Source: DP-20 sp964539925
GTDB lineage: Bacteria > Desulfobacterota > Binatia > UBA9968
NCBI GenBank assembly: GCA_964539925.1
Contig: CAZILB010000038.1
Location: 1-26,725, forward strand
Length of the DNA: 26,725 bases
Direction: 5' to 3'
Part shown: piece by piece, positions 24,602 to 26,725 of the stretch
Layout of the letters: the number at the start of each line of letters is the position of its first letter
How positions within the stretch are numbered: position 1 is the first letter of the stretch
Position numbers and translations under genes: made by a program
Notes under the pieces: generated by a model
What the model was told of the DNA's origin: nothing
Seen by the model: only the letters and a program-made list of their open reading frames with translations
The model's database searches: none

Positions 24602-25144
24602 TCACGCGATTTTGATCTTGTCGAATTCGGTGATCCGAAACTTTTCCGCGGCGCCGCCGGGGAGAATCGTGAACTGGTGCAGCGTGAACTCGTGCTCGTA
24701 ATCGCTGCGGGCGATGAGGCCGTCGACGGGAATGACGCAGGTGTAACCGAAAGGACGTATGGCTGCTGTGGCCGTATACATGACCGCCTGGTTGCTCGAC
24801 GCGCCGCAGCAGATGACGGTCTTGATGCCGCGTTCTTGAAGCATCGGTTGCATTTCGCCGCTGTAGAACTTGTCGAACGCGGGCGGAAAGATCGTCGGCT
24901 CCTCCGGTCGCTGCTTGAACGCCACGGGCATCCTCGCTTCCGGGGTGCCTTTGTAGCGGTCGGCGGCGGTGTACAGGATAAACATGTTGGCCCGGCGCGC
25001 GCGATCGAGAAATTTCCCCACCGGATCGATCAGCTGATGGCAGCGCTCCTTGGGGTCCTCACAGCGACAGTTCAGGTCCAACACCAACAGCGCCGTCGTT
25101 TTGGCGTCCACGGTAACTTCTTGCGGAACCGGTTTGTTAGGCAT
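24602..25144 (-). CDS. isochorismatase-fold protein lacking the catalytic cysteine
   Basis: 180 residues; AGGAGT precedes ATG 25144 at 7 bp. The Rossmann-like isochorismatase fold is visible: LLVLDLNCRC with the conserved Asp23, FDKFYSG with Lys92, and the third motif ICCGASSNQAVMYTA (111-125). In cysteine hydrolases of this family the latter reads G-x-x-T-x-x-C-V; here the cysteine place is Ala120, with Cys112/Cys113 lying before the glycine instead. The enzyme therefore cannot use the usual nucleophile. True isochorismatases (EntB, PhzD) also lack this cysteine, so a non-covalent hydrolase or a non-enzymatic role is possible. It is a single gene, convergent with the NMT1-like gene. Confidence 0.85.
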   Translation of the reverse strand: MPNKPVPQEVTVDAKTTALLVLDLNCRCEDPKERCHQLIDPVGKFLDRARRANMFILYTAADRYKGTPEARMPVAFKQRPEEPTIFPPAFDKFYSGEMQPMLQERGIKTVICCGASSNQAVMYTATAAIRPFGYTCVIPVDGLIARSDYEHEFTLHQFTILPGGAAEKFRITEFDKIKIA

Positions 25145-25215
25145 GATGGTACTCCTGTGTTTTGAACCGATGGATAACGCTCATGGCGTGATCGAGAAGT
25201 TCGGTCAAGAATAAA

Positions 25216-25315
25216 TGTCATTCTGAGGAGTCCCGCGACGAAGAATCTGCCGGTGAATTTATTTCGCGCCTATGCCGCGTAAAAAAAAGATCCTTCGCCT
25301 CGGCTCAGGATGCCA
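25216..25315. repeat. palindromic interspersed repeat, GTCATYCTGAG type, copy 2
   Basis: The left arm TGTCATTCTGAG with GACGAAGAATCT and the right arm AGATCCTTCGCCT with CTCAGGATGCCA are inverted copies, separated by about 40 bp of AT-richer DNA. The arms match those of the copy at 11316-11387 (TGTCATYCTGA, GAAGRATCT); the centre is different and longer. Confidence 0.7.
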
Positions 25316-25337
25316 GGCAACGATACTCAATAGAACT

Positions 25338-25361
25338 GGGATGACCTTTCCGAGTCATCCC
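25338..25361. other. perfect 8-bp stem hairpin beside the palindromic repeat
   Basis: GGGATGAC (25338-25345), 8-base loop, GTCATCCC (25354-25361), followed by GCATGATTTTCT. The GTCATCC arm echoes the end of the neighbouring repeat, so it is more likely a repeat relic than a terminator; no gene ends just upstream. Confidence 0.55.
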
Positions 25362-25482
25362 GCATGATTTTCTTAGCAGACGCTAGCGAGAAGCGGCGAG
25401 TCTGTCAAGCAACAACTTTCAATCATTAAAAGCCACGAATTGAGATCGCAAGTGAGAATGAATTGCGTTAGGGCTTCATCAC

Positions 25483-25512
25483 TTGACGGCCAAGGCACGG
25501 CTGACATAAGTA
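25483..25512 (+). promoter_or_regulatory. candidate promoter upstream of the dehydrogenase gene
   Basis: TTGACG (25483-25488), 18-bp spacer, TAAGTA (25507-25512), 72 bp before ATG 25585. The -10 block resembles TAAGTT at 23450. Confidence 0.3.
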
Positions 25513-25584
25513 GACGCGAGGAGAATCTTGGGGGCAACCGGCGTGGTTGCGCGTTTTTGCCGATTGCCCGATAAGGGAAAGCCG

Positions 25585-26640
25585 ATGAAAGCCGCCATTC
25601 TGTACGAAGCGCGCCAGCCGTTGAAAATCGAAGAACTCGAAATACCGGAAGTCCACGACGAAGACGTGCTCATCAAGGTCGCCTCCTGCGGCGTGTGTCA
25701 CACCGACCTAAAAGTCGTCGAGGGTAGAAGTCGCTTTACACCGCCGACGATTCTCGGCCACGAAGTGGCCGGCACCGTCGAGCAAGTGGGCGGGCGTTGC
25801 GCGGATTTTCAACTCGGCGACCGGGTGATTGTCGGCATGCGCTACAAATGCGGCCGCTGCCGCTATTGCCTGGGTGCACGGGAAAATCTCTGCGAGCGCC
25901 GCCCGGCGCCGCCAAGTTTAAAGAAGCCCGACGGCACAAACGTTACGCGCTGGAATGTCGGCGGCTTTGCCGAGTATGTCTCGGTGCCTGCGTATATGGT
26001 CTTTAAAATCCCCGGCGGCATGCCGATGGAAGAGGCGAGCGTGGTCGGTTGCCGGGTCACTACGGCTTATAACGCGGTAAAGCACCGCGGCCGATTGGAA
26101 CCCGGCGACTCGGCGCTGGTGATCGGCTGCGGCGGTATCGGGCTAAACACCATTCAGTTTCTGAAATGTTTCGGAGCTTATCCGATCATTGCCGTGGACA
26201 TCGCGGGTGACAAATTAGAGGCGGCCAGGAATTTCGGCGCGACGCATACCGTCAATGCGAACAAGGAGGACCCGGTCAAAGCCGTGGTCAAACTTACCGA
26301 CGGCGGCGTCGACAAGTCGTTCGAAGCGATCGGCAATCCCAAGACCGCGGATCAGATCATTCAAGCGACCCGGCCCGGCGGTACGGCGACGATCATCGGC
26401 GGGCTGGGGAGCGGACCGTTTACCATCAGCAGCGGCAACTTTGTCACCCGGGAGATTACCATCACGGGAGTGTCGAGCCGCAAGGCGAACGATGTCGAAG
26501 AAGTGTTCCGGATGGCGACGCTGGGAAGAATCGAGCTTAAGAGTTTGATCACCAAGAGTTATCGCTACGAGCAGATCAATGAAGCGCTGGCCGATCTGGA
26601 GCATGGCAAGTTGCGCATGGCGGTGTCGCTGTGGAACTGA
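25585..26640 (+). CDS. zinc-dependent alcohol dehydrogenase (medium-chain dehydrogenase family)
   Basis: 351 residues from ATG 25585 (AAGGGAAA at 25573-25580); the open frame reaches back to 25528, but MKAAILYEA is the usual family start. The catalytic zinc ligands are Cys38 (CGVCHTD), His59 with Glu60 (GHE) and Cys156 (VVGCRVTTAYNAV). The structural zinc has all four cysteines: 89, 92, 95 and 103. The NAD(P)-binding loop is GCGGIG (181-186), with AVDI further on placing an acidic residue at 205, which favours NAD over NADP. It would oxidise an alcohol or reduce an aldehyde; the substrate is not predictable. It is a single gene with its own upstream region; a 9-bp repeat array follows 11 bp after the stop. 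Confidence 0.95.
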   Translation: MKAAILYEARQPLKIEELEIPEVHDEDVLIKVASCGVCHTDLKVVEGRSRFTPPTILGHEVAGTVEQVGGRCADFQLGDRVIVGMRYKCGRCRYCLGARENLCERRPAPPSLKKPDGTNVTRWNVGGFAEYVSVPAYMVFKIPGGMPMEEASVVGCRVTTAYNAVKHRGRLEPGDSALVIGCGGIGLNTIQFLKCFGAYPIIAVDIAGDKLEAARNFGATHTVNANKEDPVKAVVKLTDGGVDKSFEAIGNPKTADQIIQATRPGGTATIIGGLGSGPFTISSGNFVTREITITGVSSRKANDVEEVFRMATLGRIELKSLITKSYRYEQINEALADLEHGKLRMAVSLWN

Positions 26641-26651
26641 TCAAATCATGG

Positions 26652-26696
26652 GTTCAAAACGTTCAAGTCGTTTAAATCGTTCAACCCGTTTTCGGG
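26652..26696. repeat. 9-bp-period GTTCAA array, locus C
   Basis: Units start every 9 bp: GTTCAAAAC (26652), GTTCAAGTC (26661), GTTTAAATC (26670), GTTCAACCC (26679), GTTTTCGGG (26688). It begins 11 bp after the dehydrogenase stop, the same placement as locus B. Confidence 0.8.
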
Positions 26697-26725
26697 AGCC
26701 CCGTCTAGAATCCTGGGAGGACGCT

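Larger units (their letters stand above)
25145..25584. other. 440-bp divergent intergenic region with repeats and promoter candidate
   Basis: It separates the isochorismatase-like gene (-) from the dehydrogenase gene (+). It contains a palindromic repeat (25216-25315), a hairpin (25338-25361) and a candidate promoter (25483-25512). No open frame with a ribosome binding site is present. Confidence 0.6.

Noticed and set aside
25338..25361. GGGATGAC hairpin as a terminator
   Set aside because: No gene ends upstream on either strand within reach; it resembles an arm of the adjacent palindromic repeat.
26652..26696. GTTCAA arrays as CRISPR
   Set aside because: Units are 9 bp with no 25-40 bp repeats or unique spacers, and no cas genes are present.

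Overview
The window is a GC-rich, gene-dense stretch of a bacterial draft genome. Three 100-N blocks (9358-9457, 11192-11291, 18105-18204) mark it as a scaffold, probably metagenome-assembled. Genes start mostly on ATG (also GTG and TTG) behind clear GGAG-type ribosome binding sites. Very many TctC-type binding proteins, Rieske/amidohydrolase/class II aldolase catabolic genes, and GTTCAA and GTCATYCTGAG intergenic repeats suggest an uncultured soil, sediment or aquatic lineage (Binatota, Rokubacteria or Tectomicrobia-like). That placement is an inference; no rRNA or tRNA gene is present to fix it.

Left part (1-12.6 kb, + strand): a tripartite tricarboxylate transporter (TTT) island. It carries seven TctC-type periplasmic binding protein genes (3-1064, 1276-2310, 4646-5710, 7789-8823, 9542-10657, 11022-gap, 11440-12429). 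It also has two near-duplicate membrane genes in which TctA and TctB are fused (2577-4595, 5738-7738). A small exported protein with a lysine-rich tail (8870-9467) sits among them, and a frameshifted tail of another apparent TctC-like gene follows at 12429-12586. Strong hairpins occur at 9493-9522 and 10709-10737. The likely picture is several binding proteins delivering different carboxylates to two membrane units.

Middle (12.7-14.4 kb, + strand): a TVP38/TMEM64 (VTT domain) membrane protein and a CmcJ/NvfI-type oxidoreductase.

Right-middle (14.4-22.7 kb, - strand): a gene series read from 22715 leftward. It encodes a 3-hydroxyisobutyryl-CoA hydrolase-like crotonase, a 4,5-dihydroxyphthalate decarboxylase-like protein, a phthalate-dioxygenase-like Rieske oxygenase, a class II aldolase/adducin protein, an amidohydrolase-2 protein, the translation factor EttA, and a Rossmann F420/NADP-reductase-like protein with an export-like N-terminus. 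Oxygenase, three possible decarboxylase/lyase folds and a CoA-thioester hydrolase together look like aromatic-acid catabolism. With the TTT island this suggests uptake and breakdown of aromatic or other polycarboxylates, though substrates are unproven.

Right end (22.9-26.7 kb): a 66-residue Cys2His2 zinc-finger-like protein, an NMT1/THI5-type ABC binding protein with a TTG start, an isochorismatase-fold protein lacking the usual catalytic cysteine (- strand), and a zinc-dependent alcohol dehydrogenase. Intergenic regions carry 9-bp-period GTTCAA arrays (three loci) and a palindromic GTCATYCTGAG element (two copies). No CRISPR array, insertion sequence or integrase was seen.
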